This document shows, in pieces, positions 23,780 through 35,528 of a stretch of 64,000 bases of DNA (position 1 is its first letter; every line of letters starts with the position of its first letter). The notes beneath the pieces were generated by a model. It saw only the letters and a list, made by a program, of their open reading frames with translations, searched no databases and had not been told where the DNA came from. The position numbers and the translations under genes were made by a program. The stretch is from Raphanus sativus (taxonomy: Eukaryota > Streptophyta > Magnoliopsida > Brassicales > Brassicaceae): positions 9,856,668-9,920,667 of the forward strand of contig NC_079519.1 of the NCBI RefSeq assembly GCF_000801105.2. The letters run 5' to 3'.

Positions 23780-24344
23780 GAGTCTTGTTCGTCTTCTCGT
23801 TTTGTAGGAGTTCTTTCAGTCTTCGATGTTTCTCGCCGATTCGTGAGAATGACTCATTTCTCCTTTCTTTATTTATCGGTCATCATCAATCCTCAGTAAC
23901 TATGGTATGGTAGTTCTTGGAGGCATATCTCTTTCTCTTTTGAGGCTCTAGTATGGTGAACCTCTACAAGGGCTTTATAGCCTTGCTAGCTCGTTGGACT
24001 TTATTTAGAGGATGGCGATTCCTCTAAATAGTGAAAATGTTGGACACAGAATCTTCTCTTAGCCTGATTGAATCTGGAGCTCTGAGTGGTATCTGGAACT
24101 TGTGTGACGCCGAGGCATCAACCGAGTTTGTGGAAGCAGTTTCATTTCTGAAATGTCATCGTGGACACATAGTTTTATTTGTTGGTCGCTTATGATTGTC
24201 ATAGTTTTACCACATTTTTTCATCTCCTCTTTAAATTTGCATGTTTGTTAGTTCCTTTAGCCTAATTTTTCCTTCTAGTGTTTTTGTCCCGGTTGACCAA
24301 AAATTGTAACTATTCCGATGTATTTGAATTGTTGTTAAAAAAAA
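23780..24344 (+). mobile_element. Retroposon-like non-coding unit with short A tail
   Basis: A block of balanced base composition between AT-rich flanks, without open frame, ending GAATTGTTGTT then eight A at about 24337-24345. In texture (GGAGCTCTGAGTGG, GGTCGCTTATGATTGTC and similar) it resembles the other two poly(A) retroposons of the window. I could not find a target duplication, so the 5' boundary is uncertain. It lies immediately upstream of the pyridoxal reductase gene and could now be part of its promoter. Confidence 0.35.
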
Positions 24345-24462
24345 TACATTTGTATTGTTGTTTATCAAATAAAAGCGTAGAGAGAAGTTTATCACTAAAG
24401 ACATCCAGATATTTTGGGCCACACACTGAGAACGGAGGCTTAAGATTCTCCACTCTTTTGAA

Positions 24463-26069
24463 ATGGCGTTCACACTATCAACCACCGCAAAGACCTTCAC
24501 CACCAACATAAACTGCTCAAACACAACCTCCTTTAAGCCCCTCAAGCTCCCTCTTTTCTGGCCATGGCAAAAGGTAAAACGATGCACAACTTTAAATATA
24601 CACGTCATCCATGGTCTCTCTCTTTAGGATTGTAACTGGATGGAGTGATTAGGTGAAAATGGGTCCTTTAAGTGTTTCTCCAATGGGTTTTGGGACATGG
24701 GCTTGGGGCAATCAGCTTCTTTGGGGTTACCAGACTTCCATGGACGATCAGCTCCAACAGGCTTTCGAGCTGGCTTTGCAAAACGGAATCAATTTGTTTG
24801 ATACTGCAGATTCTTATGGCACTGGTCGGCTCAATGGCCAAAGTGAGAGACTTTTGGGACAATTCATCAAACAATCTCAAGGTTTAATCTTCAATTTAGT
24901 TGGTCTTAATGATCCATTCTTGTGTTTGGAGCTGTTTGAAATGTTGCTCTTGTGTCTGCTTGCTTGCGAATGTCAGTCTTAAAAGGGAAACAGAGTGAAG
25001 TTGTGATAGCTACCAAGTTTGCAGCTTATCCATGGCGGTTAACTTCAGGACAGTTTGTCAATGCTTGCAGGTTTTGTCTCTCTGTTTTTTTACTTTTACT
25101 TGTGGGTTGTTTGGAGGTTGATGATAGAATATATATGTTCTTTTCATGTTTCCAGCGCTTCTTTAGAGCGGCTTCAGATAGACCAGCTCGGGATCGGACA
25201 GCTTCACTGGTCAACCGCTAACTACGCGCCTCTACAGGAACTTGCTCTTTGGGATGGTCTAGCGGCAATGTACGAGAAGGTTGCTTTGTCATCTACTGAA
25301 ATTACACAAAATCTCTTTTAATCTACATAAAGCTCTCTGGAGAGCTGATGATTACCGGTTCCTCTTTCTCAGGGGCTAGTTCGAGCTGTTGGAGTCAGTA
25401 ACTATGGACCTCAGCAGCTTGTTAAGATTCATGATTACCTCAAAACCAGAGGGGTTCCTTTATGTTCTGCTCAGGTGCAGTTCTCATTGCTAAGCTACGG
25501 AAAAGAGCAACAAGAGATCAGGAGAGTATGCGAGGAGCTCGGGATTCGTTTGATCTCTTATAGTCCTCTTGGTTTAGGAATGCTAACCGGGAAATACTCC
25601 TCTTCAAAGCTTCCCACTGGTCCTCGGTTAAGTATCATCCAGGCTTGTCCATAGTGTTTCTTGTTTGTAACAATGCTTGAACATTTTCTTGTTTTGTGGT
25701 ACAGATCATTGCTGTTTAGACAGATTCTTCCTGGACTAGAGCCTCTCCTTGTAGCACTGAGAGAGATTTCGGAGAAACGAGGAAAGACTATGCCTCAGGT
25801 AATGTTTTTGTACTTCCATATATGATTCTTGCGGAAGAAGAAATGTGACAGTTTGAAAAAGAATGTGTGCTTAATATCTGTAGGTTGCAATAAACTGGTG
25901 TATATGCAAAGGGACAGTGCCTATACCGGGTATAAAGTCGGTTAGACATGTTGAAGATAACTTGGGTGCTTTGGGATGGAGACTTACAAATGATGAACAG
26001 CTTCAGTTAGAATATGCAGCTCAAGAATCACCAAGGTCTATGATTCAGAACATTTTTCAGACAAGATGA
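24463..26069 (+). CDS. PLR1: Pyridoxal reductase, aldo/keto reductase family (plastid)
   Basis: Seven exons: 24463-24573, 24653-24881, 24977-25070, 25156-25279, 25373-25626, 25705-25798 and 25884-26069. All junctions are GT/AG with consistent phase and give 363 residues, close to the Arabidopsis At5g53580 length (about 365). The enzyme reduces pyridoxal to pyridoxine with NADPH in vitamin B6 salvage. The AKR tetrad is visible: D87 and Y92 in FDTADSYG, K127 in VVIATKF, H162 in QLHWS. The C-terminal half keeps VGVSNYGP, the ISYSPLGLGMLTGKY strand-loop and IPGIKSVRHVEDNLGAL, which binds the nucleotide. The first ~37 residues are rich in S/T/N and K with few acids, as in a chloroplast transit peptide. 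The first exon encodes only this region. Confidence 0.93.
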
Positions 26070-27663
26070 TAGGATTATGAGAAAAAAAAAGTTTATACAT
26101 TCAGACCACAAGTTAGAACGGGGTCTATAAACAGAAGCGTTTATATGTATGCATCATACACCTTCTAGCTATCATTCAAATCAAAATCTCATGTATTTTA
26201 CTGAAAACCAAAATCAACAAAGATTGAGAATGCAAATGTCATGGAACTTATAATGTTATCAACTGTTACTTATCATCCTTAATGAGCTTCGCATAAGGGT
26301 TTTGTGCCTATAAACAATTTAATAATGAAATTTTATTTGTAAAAGTTTAGAGTTTTAGAATTTATGTATATAAAGCTTTTGAAATTTTAGAGATCTTAAA
26401 CCATTACTTTACTTGGTTATGCTCAGGTCCTTGAGTTTTGGTCAGTAGATATCATAGATTTTCCTTTCGGATTTGAATGATTGTTGTAACCATTAACCCG
26501 CTTACAAACTAGACCGTTCTATGTTATGATTGGACAACAGACTGGTGTTGAGTCAACATTGTTGAGGGACACTATAGCACTGTTGAGGGAAACAGAAACA
26601 AAATCATCGATTGTTGTGTGTTGTCTGCTCTGCAAAGCTCTCTATCCGTAGTGAGCAAACTTATCATTGTAGTTTCTGTATTTGCATAGACAAAAACTTA
26701 TCTTTCAAGCAACCAAGTGTTTGTCCCTATAAAATAATAAAATGTTACTATTATATACCTACAACTTGGCTACTAGTCTTGCGAGTCTTCTCTATCCAAC
26801 GAACTTAATCTCCTCAGTCAAATCTCATTAGCTTCTCTTCTTTGTAATTTGGAATATCATTTAAGGACAATTATAGTCCCAAGAACATGCAAGTATATTT
26901 TCATAAATAATTTTAAATATAATACAACTAGTACATTATAAGAATGATTATATTCCATATGCTTTGTAAATTTAATACTACTAATTATATTCCATAGTAT
27001 TTGTTTGATAACATACGCGGCTACATTAGTTTAATAACATATCTTCTGCTTTATGTCAGTCAAAAAAGAAAGAAAAAAGCATAGTTATTTTCTCTTTATT
27101 CTGTTACACTTTAACGACTCACAAGTGACAACAAAATACACAATAAACAGCATATTAAAATCAAGGGGAATTGGATTGTACAACCATCAAACAAATGTTA
27201 ATTCACCTCATAGCTAAAACCCTAAATCATCTATGTACCAGCTCTACAATATAAAAAATAGCCATATTATCTTTTAGTTGTGACCTGTGTAACCTGTTAA
27301 GAAATATATATTAAAATAAATATTAAATAAACAATATGATAAATTGTGGCTATTATTGATACACATATATTTTCTTCTTCTTCCTCTTTTCACCAAATCT
27401 TTGTTTCTTCTTGGTACGTACAAATACACACCACTTTATCTCAAAACAAAGAAGAAACAAAGATTCATGACTTACGAAATTAAATTTGGAGGAGAAGATG
27501 GCACCGTAGAGAATGAGATGACATCATACTTTTTACTTTGTTTTTGTTTTTGCCTATACTTTGTTTCTATTTTTATTTTTATATTATGTCTATGTTTCTG
27601 TTTTTATACTCTGTTACTGTTTCTGTTTTTTACTCTGTTTTTGTTTTTTGTTTTAGTGTTCCA
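26070..27663. other. Intergenic region downstream of pyridoxal reductase
   Basis: The first ~150 bases are probably the 3' UTR. The rest has no supported gene. Around 27530-27660 is a low-complexity T-rich tract (repeats of GTTTTTGTTTTT, ACTCTGTTTCTG), which produces artificial hydrophobic F/C/L ORFs. Confidence 0.5.
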
Positions 27664-27915
27664 ATGGTGAAAAATAACTATGACGGACCAGTAGAAAAAT
27701 CGATGTGTCAGAAAAAAAAGAAAGGAGACAAAGATAATCTTTACATGGTGGTGAAGAATAACGACGGTAAACAAAGTGGAAGTGTATCAGCACGTTTGAA
27801 AAAAGAAGAATTGAAGAAGATGAACTCGTCGTCTATACTATATTCAGTCAACGAAATAGTATACTATATATTCTTTAGTGTAGTTATTTATGCAAGGGTA
27901 CCATACTATTCGTGA
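27664..27915 (+). CDS. Small uncharacterised basic ORF (doubtful)
   Basis: From an ATG at 27664 a frame of 83 codons is open; its first ~57 residues are hydrophilic (MVKNNYDGPVEK, a KKKK run, SVSARLKKEELKKMNSSS) and unlike the surrounding low-complexity DNA. A CAG-like site and poly-pyrimidine tract lie upstream, so it might be a second exon or a captured fragment. The last 25 residues look like non-coding AT-rich sequence. I recognise no family. It could be chance. Confidence 0.25.
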   Translation: MVKNNYDGPVEKSMCQKKKKGDKDNLYMVVKNNDGKQSGSVSARLKKEELKKMNSSSILYSVNEIVYYIFFSVVIYARVPYYS

Positions 27916-27949
27916 CATATTTCTATACTATTTCATAAACATGTAATAA

Positions 27950-28575
27950 TCTGGTTACTGTCAATATTTCACAGCAGAGGGAAATTGTTTATATTTTGGA
28001 TGTGGGTTGACATTTCCGGGTTAAAGTATAGTTTTATCATCTAAGTTGAGTTTCACTAACTCATCCTGAATTATTGAACGAGCCCGTACACTTTAAAAGT
28101 ACTATATTATATGCACCATGTAGTATAGTATTATGAACCTGGTGAATGTCATTATTTGAAAACGGGGAAAACTGTTTATATCTCAGATTTGGGTTGACAT
28201 TTCCAAGTTAGGGTTTAGTGTTATCATCTGGGTGAGAGTTTTACTAACTCACCCTCATTACTCTATTACTTGTATTAGTGATATGAACTCATCTATGTCG
28301 TAATGTTAGTCGATTCTATTCAATAATATAGTAGTACAACATCCATATAACCTTACTACTAAAGTCCTCTGAATTATTGAACGAGAACTAAAGTTTAGTT
28401 CCCCGTACCTCTAAAAGTACTATACTATATCTACTATGTAGTATAATATTATGAACCTGGTGAATATCATTATTTGAAAATGGAGAAAACTGTTTATATC
28501 TCGGATATGGGTTGACATTTCCAGGTTAGGGTTTAGTGTTATCATCTGGGTGGGGGTTTCACTAACTCACTCTTG
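27950..28575 (+). repeat. Imperfect tandem array of three units
   Basis: Three copies of a block (GGTGAATGTCATTATTTGAAAA.., GGGTTGACATTTCC, TTATCATCTGGGTG, TTTCACTAACTCA) start near 27950, 28138 and 28458, so spacing is about 190 and 320 bp. The first two copies are joined by TGAATTATTGAACGAGCCCGTAC..AAAAGTACTATA..ATGAACCT, a linker that recurs before the third copy with an insertion. No ORF runs through it. Its nature (old transposon or satellite seed) is not clear. Confidence 0.6.
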
Positions 28576-29071
28576 TATACTATTTTGTTTATATGGAATA
28601 TAACACTCAGGTTTGACTGTGTGAAGTATGAATAGTGTACACTAAATATTGGCCACATTTTATTTTGTTGACATCATACGTATGTGCTTAATTTACCATA
28701 TATTATTTTGCTACATCATCTCCAATAACACAAAGGGGTTTAAGCAAAAAAAAAGAAAAAAAAGAAAAAAATGGATTGACTTCATAAACCATCGTGGCAC
28801 CTCTTTCTTTTTTTGGTACTAGCAACTTGCACATACAGAAAGTATAACCGGATAATATGAGACACAAATGATAGTTTCTTAATTATGTTAATATCAATAT
28901 CATGCACTTAATTTCCATTATGATTTTGATTATTAAGCAAATAAACCCATTAATCATTTCTTTCCAGTCACTGTTTATGTACAAATATTCTAAAAAATAG
29001 CTACTGCAGTTTTGGTTTGCCTTAGATCAAGGTTTGATTTACATATCAAACATAGCTTCTAATTGGTATTT
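28576..29071. other. AT-rich spacer
   Basis: No gene or clear element. An A-rich run at about 28748-28772 may mark an old retroposon tail. Otherwise I see nothing. Confidence 0.4.
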
Positions 29072-29088
29072 AAGAATGAATCGAATCC

Positions 29089-30072
29089 AAATTCTTTCTC
29101 TGTTTTCTCTCAGCCGCCAAGGCTTTTTTTGCGGTAGATCTCTGCCTCTCCGGTGTCTGTCGTTCTTCGACGGCGCCGGAGAAGGCCTTTGTCCTCCTAT
29201 ACTTTCTTCTGATTTAGTTTATGTGAGTTTTATAGAGTTTTGTGGGGCTTAAATGGTAGCAATGGTCTTGTATGTTACGGATCTGGCTTGACACTCTGTC
29301 ATGGATGGCTTGTCATAGTTTTGGTTGTTCTCTTTCGCTTTTGATTGGCCTTGATTAGGTATGGGAAGTCGAAGTTCTCTTTGCTTGGTCTCCGTCCTGT
29401 CTTGCTGTCAGTGATCCATGGGTGTTATGTGGGTTTTTAGCCTCATATGTTCTTATCTTTGTTGAGTCTTCCAACGGGTTTCAAGCAGAGGAGGCTCGTC
29501 TTCATCTATTTGTTCTATCCGGGTTGTATTCTCATTTGTTTTATCGTCGTAAGATTTTGAGTGGTTTGATGGTTGTTCCTGTTCTGGCAACAATTGAAGG
29601 TTCTTGGGATATGCTTCAATAAAATGAATACTTGTTCACTGGACTAGCTGATACGAAATCACAGTCCTACGGTGGTCCTACGGTGATTACGTGTTACTCG
29701 CGCTCAGCATATTCAGTCATACAGTGTTAGGTATGGTTAATGTTTCTGGAATGAAGAAACTACAGCATGAAAAAAAGATATCATGGAGTTTGATCTGATT
29801 GAACCAAAATTTTGGTTTGTTTCTTCTCCTGAATGATCAGTTGTTCTGTTAATTTTTGAGCATTCTTACATCACCTACTGGTGAGTACAAGGATCTAATG
29901 CTCGTTCTGCTTCTCATGAGAGTGATCTTCTCTTTTGGTACCTACTGGTATCTTTATGTTTTCATTTCAGTTTGGTTTATTGTGTTTCTTTTTCCATTCA
30001 GTTATGATACCCAGATCATTGTATTACTACTTTTTATATCAAATGAGATTGATTAAGTGTTAAAAAAAAAAA
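29089..30072 (+). mobile_element. Sadhu-like poly(A) retroposon with 17-bp target duplication
   Basis: AAGAATGAATCGAATCC is repeated exactly at 29072-29088 and 30073-30089. The enclosed 984 bp ends in at least ten A. The unit is GC-balanced at its 5' end (CCGCCAAGG, CGACGGCGCCGGAG) and has no long ORF; the longest frames (66-72 codons) show no known domain. Structure matches a plus-strand retroposon inserted by the LINE machinery. Size and lack of coding sequence resemble Sadhu elements. It is intact and uninterrupted, unlike the copy at 14483-20491. Confidence 0.7.
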
Positions 30073-30089
30073 AAGAATGAATCGAATCC

Positions 30090-31418
30090 TTAGTGATTAC
30101 TGATTAGTAATCACCATTTATACTTTTAGTTTAATTGACAACTAATCTTCATATAATCAGTCATTTGTGATTGATATTTCATTTGTTTCATATTAAGTGT
30201 CATTTTAACATGTTTTTTTGTTGCATAAAAATGTCGTTTTATAATTCCAATGCAATTTATACTGATTTCAACTTAATATTATTTGTAAAGTATATTGATT
30301 TTATAAATAAATTTATTTATCTAAAATATTATTGATTAAATTGATAATATTCATAAAAGTACAGATACATTTCATGTGTGAAAAATGTATAAGTAACACT
30401 CTTTTGTGAAATACTCTTTATGAAATAGAAGGAGTAATGACTGGAAATACATCAGTGAAGAAATAATGTCGTCTTTCTTACCTATAACATTAGACAAGAA
30501 AATATATCCTAACTTAGATGACAGTATGACTATATGGTTTATATGTAAGAAGCATTTTTTTCTGCTAATTGCTAATAGAGTTGTGACACATTTTCAATAT
30601 CCTACCAAACAAAAACTATTCTAAAATAGAGTATTTTGGTATGAGCACCACCATACACTTGTATTCATAGCCATGGTGCAAATCTACATTGAGTAGATGT
30701 AGGTCCATTAGGTCAGCATTCGATGATTATATTTGTCTTCTTCTAGCATAGATTAATTTTTTACATGAAGATCTACCAAAATTAATCATGATTATGTTCC
30801 TTTAAAAGCCGCGGTAAAAGTCTGAGACGCGATAAAAATCTCCAGCTCTTGCCTTTTTAATAGTGTTGGACACGTGTCCCATATTCGTTGGTTACTCCCG
30901 ATTGTTGATACTTTTATCGCGTAAAAATCCACGAACGACGACTAAACAAAACGACGTCGTTAAATCACTCGAAATTCACCTACCATATCGCGTGTAGCTT
31001 TAATGCGCGTGCAAATTTAAAGCGAACGCGCCTAGAGTTATTTTGAAAAGAAGAAAAAAAAAGACGAGCTGAAAAAGAAAGAGCAAAGTGGTTAAGATGG
31101 GCTTCAGTTGTTGTTGTGTGCTTTAGCTTTCTTCTCCTTCTTCATCTTTTTTTTTTTTCAATTTCGGCGTGCTGAAGAAGCCTCGTTAGCGAATCACAAG
31201 TGATAGATAGTGATTGTGGGAGGGGCAAATCGGTCATTATCTTGAACTCTCATGCCAGAATCCCACTGCCGTTTCTCAGACACCGGCAGAGTTCCGGCGG
31301 TGATCCGCCGTTTTATATTGAGGAATGGCGTTTCTTTTGAGTGAATATTGGGTAGATCTCTGATGCAAAGACGGAGACTTTTGAAGTTGTTCGGTGATTT
31401 TTAGATTTAAAAAATCAA
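30090..31418. other. Intergenic region and 5' leader of the TBC gene
   Basis: 30090-30780 is AT-rich with no gene. From about 30800 base composition rises and CG dinucleotides increase (ACGACGTCGT, CGCGTGTAGC), as in a plant promoter. 31080-31418 is likely leader, with a pyrimidine-rich stretch (CTTCTCCTTCTTCATC). An ACGACGTCGT palindrome at about 30951-30960 contains a GACGTC core, a possible bZIP site. Confidence 0.45.
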
Positions 31419-33516
31419 ATGAAGGCGTTACGGCGAAGCCACACTTCAACAACCTCTTCTGGAAACTCATCTTCTCCTTCGTTACCTTCTTCCACTTCCT
31501 TGCCGTCTTCTTCTTCTACTACTACGTCTTCCACTTCACCTCCTTCCTCTAACTCTTCCTCTTCCTCTTCTTCATCTTCCTCTTCCTCTTCTTCTTCATC
31601 TTCTTCTACGTCGTGGATCCATCTCCGATCTGTTCTCTTTGTAGCTAATCTATCTTCTCCATCTTCGGTTACTTCTTCCGATCGGTGAGTGCTCTTCAGA
31701 TTTGGAATATGTAGATGGGATCTTTAAGATTCTCTTTCTTCCTTTCTGATCCAATAATAGAGATTGGAGATTGTCTTTGTTCGGAATGTTTCTTTCAGCC
31801 AATGTTGGTGGCTTTTTTAGCTTGACTTGGTTTCCTTGTCTTGTGTTAGAAGCCGGCGGAAATCACCCTGGTCTCGCCGCAAAAGAAAATGGCCTTTGAC
31901 GCCTCATCAGTGGAGGAGTTTGTTTACACCTGAGGGTAAGCTCCGTGACGGTGGAGTTGGGTTTCTCAAGAGAGTTAGAAGCAGAGTGAGTAAATCTTTG
32001 AACAAGCAAGCAACTATATACCTTCATTGATTCGTTCGTTGTCTCTTTATGGTTCTGATTGTATGGTATTTTTGTAGGGTGTTGATCCAAGTATACGTGC
32101 AGAAGTGTGGCTCTTCTTACTCGGAGTGTGAGTCTTCTTTTCTTTATTTCACTCTCTGTTGAGAATTGAGATTCTCAACTTGTTTCTTTCTCTCTATGGC
32201 AGATATGATTTGAACAGTACTAGTGAAGAACGAGAAGCCGTGAATACTCAAAAAAGGTTAGCAGATACTGAGATCTGGTTTGATGTATTTTTTTTTTGTA
32301 TATATGTATGACAAAATGTATTCATTGTTTTGGGATACACTGAATGTATAGGAAGGAGTATGAGAAACTACAGAGACGGTGCAAGATGCTTCTCAAGCGC
32401 GGCACCGATGATCTTGAGGAGGAAGAAGCAGACGACCAGTGCGTTAGATTCATGGATGATTACAGGACTCCCGGACCAATGACGAATCAAGATGCGGTCT
32501 CTGCTGTGAACACTGATTCTTCAGACACAGACTCTTGTGAAGACAACGAAGACGTTCAGCTTCTTCCCTCTTTTGTATACAGCAGCGATGAGAAAAAACC
32601 AGAGGAAGAAAACAATAATAGTTCTGGAGAGAACACTTCTCCTTCTCCTTCTCCTGAGATCCAAGTAGAAGTCACTACTGTACACGAAGATTTCTCCACG
32701 TGGCAACGTATCATCCGTCTCGATGCATTACGTGCTGACTCCGACTGGGCTACATACTCTTCTTCTTCTTCTTCCACCGCAATCACAGAAACTAAAGCTC
32801 GCTGTTTAGCTGAGTCCGTAGGTTTAAAAGACTACGATGATAACTTAGAAACCTGCAGGCTATACCACGCTGCACGTCTCGTTGCGATACTCGAGGCCTA
32901 CGCTCTCTACGACCCCGAGATAGGCTACTGCCAAGGGATGAGCGATCTCTTATCACCAATCCTCGCTGTCATCTCAGAGGACCACGAGGCCTTCTGGTGC
33001 TTCGTTGGTTTCATGAAGAAAGCTCGGCATAACTTCAGGCTAGACGAAGCAGGGATCCAGAGACAGCTCGGTATCGTGTCGAAAATCATCAAATCCAAAG
33101 ACTCCCAGCTCTACAAACACTTGGAGAATCTCCAAGCCGAGGATTGTAGTTTCGTTTACAGGATGGTTTTGGTTATGTTTAGGAGGGAGTTGAGTTTTGA
33201 GCAGACGCTTTGTCTGTGGGAAGTGATGTGGGCTGATCAGGCTGCCATTAGAGCTGGAGTTGGGAAGTCGCCGTGGAGTAGAATCAGGCAGCAAGCGCCT
33301 CCCACTGATGATCTGTTGCTCTACGCCATCGCGGCGTTGGTTCTGCGTAGGAAACTGATCATACAGAAGTACAGTAGTATGGATGAGATTGTGGAAGAGT
33401 GTAATAGCATGGCTGGTCAGCTTGATGTCTGGAAGCTTCTTGATGATGCGCATCACCTTGTCGTCACGCTCCATGATAAGATCGAAACTCTTTCCTCACA
33501 GTCTCTCAGTATTTGA
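31419..33516 (+). CDS. TBC-domain Rab GTPase-activating protein
   Basis: Five exons: 31419-31684, 31850-31985, 32078-32127, 32203-32256 and 32352-33516, encoding 556 residues, as expected for At5g53570 (about 550). The N-terminus is a poly-serine/threonine tract (residues ~9-63). The TBC domain starts around residue 112 (PHQWRSLFTPEGKL) and is split by an acidic, S-rich insert (residues ~190-280). The arginine finger is in IIRLDALRAD (R296) and the glutamine finger in GYCQGMSDLLSPI (Q363), so the dual-finger GTPase-activating mechanism should be intact. TBC proteins speed GTP hydrolysis on Rab GTPases and so end vesicle-trafficking signals; the target Rab is unknown. The large last exon carries most of the catalytic domain. 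The start was chosen as the first ATG of the S-rich exon, which matches the family. Confidence 0.92.
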
Positions 33517-34062
33517 TGGAGAAAGTGTTTTTGTTCAAAGCCAGAAATGAAGAAGTGCTCTCTACTACACAAATGGATTCGTTTTGTCAAAGGTTAATCA
33601 CGGTTTGGTTCTTTACCGTTTTATTTGTCCCTCAGCTTTTCTTTCTTTCTGTTCCATCATCACAGAGACAACATGATACTACTATTTATTTATCTATCTA
33701 TCGACAATATCATGTTGGGAAAAAAAAATGTAAGGGATGAGTTTAAAGCTACTGTCTTTTTCCACAACTGTATTATGGATAATATAAGTTCAATTGTTGT
33801 ATCTTATTCAATTTCTCGTTTCTACATTTTAGCACCAACAAAGAAGCCCTCTTTTATCTGATCACCAAAGTTGAAAACATCTCAATCAACACATTGGGAT
33901 TATTGGTTCGAAGTAGCTCCAACAAGAATAATTTTAAGAACATCGATGCAGTCTAGACTAGTACAAAACAACCGTAAATGTATTTTTTTTTTTTTTTGCA
34001 AATACAGAGAGATCAGAAAGATTTATCCAATGGGGAAGCAAAAGTTGAAGCCTCTCTGCTTC

Positions 34063-34740
34063 TTACTCTTTCTTGGTATACTGACGGACGAGGAGAGCGA
34101 GACCCAAGATCACGATTGGAACAAGGAACTGGAGAATCTTGATGATGAATTCTGGTGTCTTGTCTTGGTTGTACGCCGGTTGCACTGGTGCAACGTATGT
34201 CCTTGTCGCTGGAACAGTAGACGAATCGATCTCGCCGATGTAGTACTTCTCCATCATGTCCCTTGCGGTGTCGCTGTGACCAACGTCTTCAAAGTCATTC
34301 GTAGCATCTTTCCCTGCAACAAACACCGTAACAGCAACAGTCATCGACTGGAGAAACCAAAGTTATATATATAAAGATATATATATATATTTTTTTTTTA
34401 TCAAAACCTGTTGAGGACAACAAGACTTCATCGCCACCAGGATGATCATCCATGAAAGGGGTCACATCATAGACCTAAACTCAAAAGTAAAATAACCAAA
34501 CATCAATCAGTAACTAACTATCGACAGTAAACATCAGACTATGATTCTCGAGTGTCACATCATCGAAGCTTTTTAGACAAATCAATAGCTTACAAAAACA
34601 CTATGTCGTGTAGACTAGAGAATTATCAGACAAAGACACGAGATCTAACTAACCTTGCCAGAGATAATAAGCCAGCAATCCTTGGTTTTGTTGTGCTGTG
34701 AAACTTCTTCGAAAGCTAGAACCTTCTTCTCTGAAGCCAT
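34063..34740 (-). CDS. CB5-E: Cytochrome b5, tail-anchored
   Basis: Three exons on the minus strand: 34740-34654, 34474-34408 and 34313-34063, giving 134 residues, the exact Arabidopsis length. The heme-binding core shows DDHPGGDEVLL and DVGHSDTARDMM; the axial ligands are H40 and H64. A proline-rich linker (residues 85-105) leads to one membrane helix (residues ~108-127, ILQFLVPIVILGLALLV) and a short RQYTKKE tail, the normal ER/outer-membrane tail anchor. It passes electrons from NADH-cytochrome b5 reductase or P450 reductase to desaturases, hydroxylases and some P450s. The 3' end lies about 550 bp from the TBC gene, and the two genes converge. Confidence 0.95.
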
Positions 34741-35528
34741 CTCTCTCTCTTCTCAAATCTACCAATAACCAAAGATTAGTAGAGACACAGATTCAAATCG
34801 AAATAATCAGAACGATGATGATGAAAAGATCGTGATACCAAAAGGTGGAGAATCTTTCTGCTTTCAGATTCAGAATTGGGATAGCACCTCCTCCCGGGGT
34901 AACTTTCACCTACTTAAGAACTTTCTAGTATTAAAATGTTTATTACTAAACTACCCTTGAAATGTTTGGATTGCGGTCAAGTTGCGGTTTTGACTATTAA
35001 ACGCAATTCAAATTGGACTTTGGTTCGGATCTAATTTATGGTCTATGCCGTACCTACCAAACAAACTAGTGTCTCCCCGATAGCAATATGACGTGTGGTT
35101 TCAGTGTGCTCTTTCACCAATTCTCTTACGACCAAAAAAAGAAATAAAATAAAAGTTTTGCAAATTGGGGAAAGGTGAAAGAAATCTCACACATTTGGTC
35201 AACCTATACATTCTAATGTAATCTTTGCTTTCTCATTTTGAGAATGTTTGCTACTTTCTTTTTAATTCTCTTTAATTTATTCTTATTCTGAAATACCGAC
35301 TCGTAATATGTAAAATTATATAATTCTTAGCATTTAAAAAAAAACGTAAACTATAAAATTTATTTAAGAAGTCTTTATTTGTATACACAGTTATTGAATT
35401 ATATAACCTCTCTTTCTCTCAGACTCTATTTATTTATTTTTTTTCTTAAACATTTCTTTAGCTATTTAAACACTACACAGAGAGCAAAACTCATATAAAA
35501 CCTCTCTACATTTTCAGTAAACTTTAAC
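34741..35528. other. Cytochrome b5 promoter and YSL3 3' flank
   Basis: Up to about 34910 this is probably cytochrome b5 leader, possibly with a leader intron: a GATACCAAAAGG segment and CT-rich stretches are present. The remainder is AT-rich, and the last ~100 bases should be YSL3 3' UTR. No other gene. Confidence 0.5.

Noticed and set aside
27344..27670. 108-codon hydrophobic ORF rich in F, C and L
   Set aside because: Encoded by a T-rich low-complexity repeat; no start context, domain or membrane-protein pattern beyond composition.
32521..32786. Minus-strand ORFs inside the TBC last exon
   Set aside because: Shadow frames opposite an intact, conserved coding exon.
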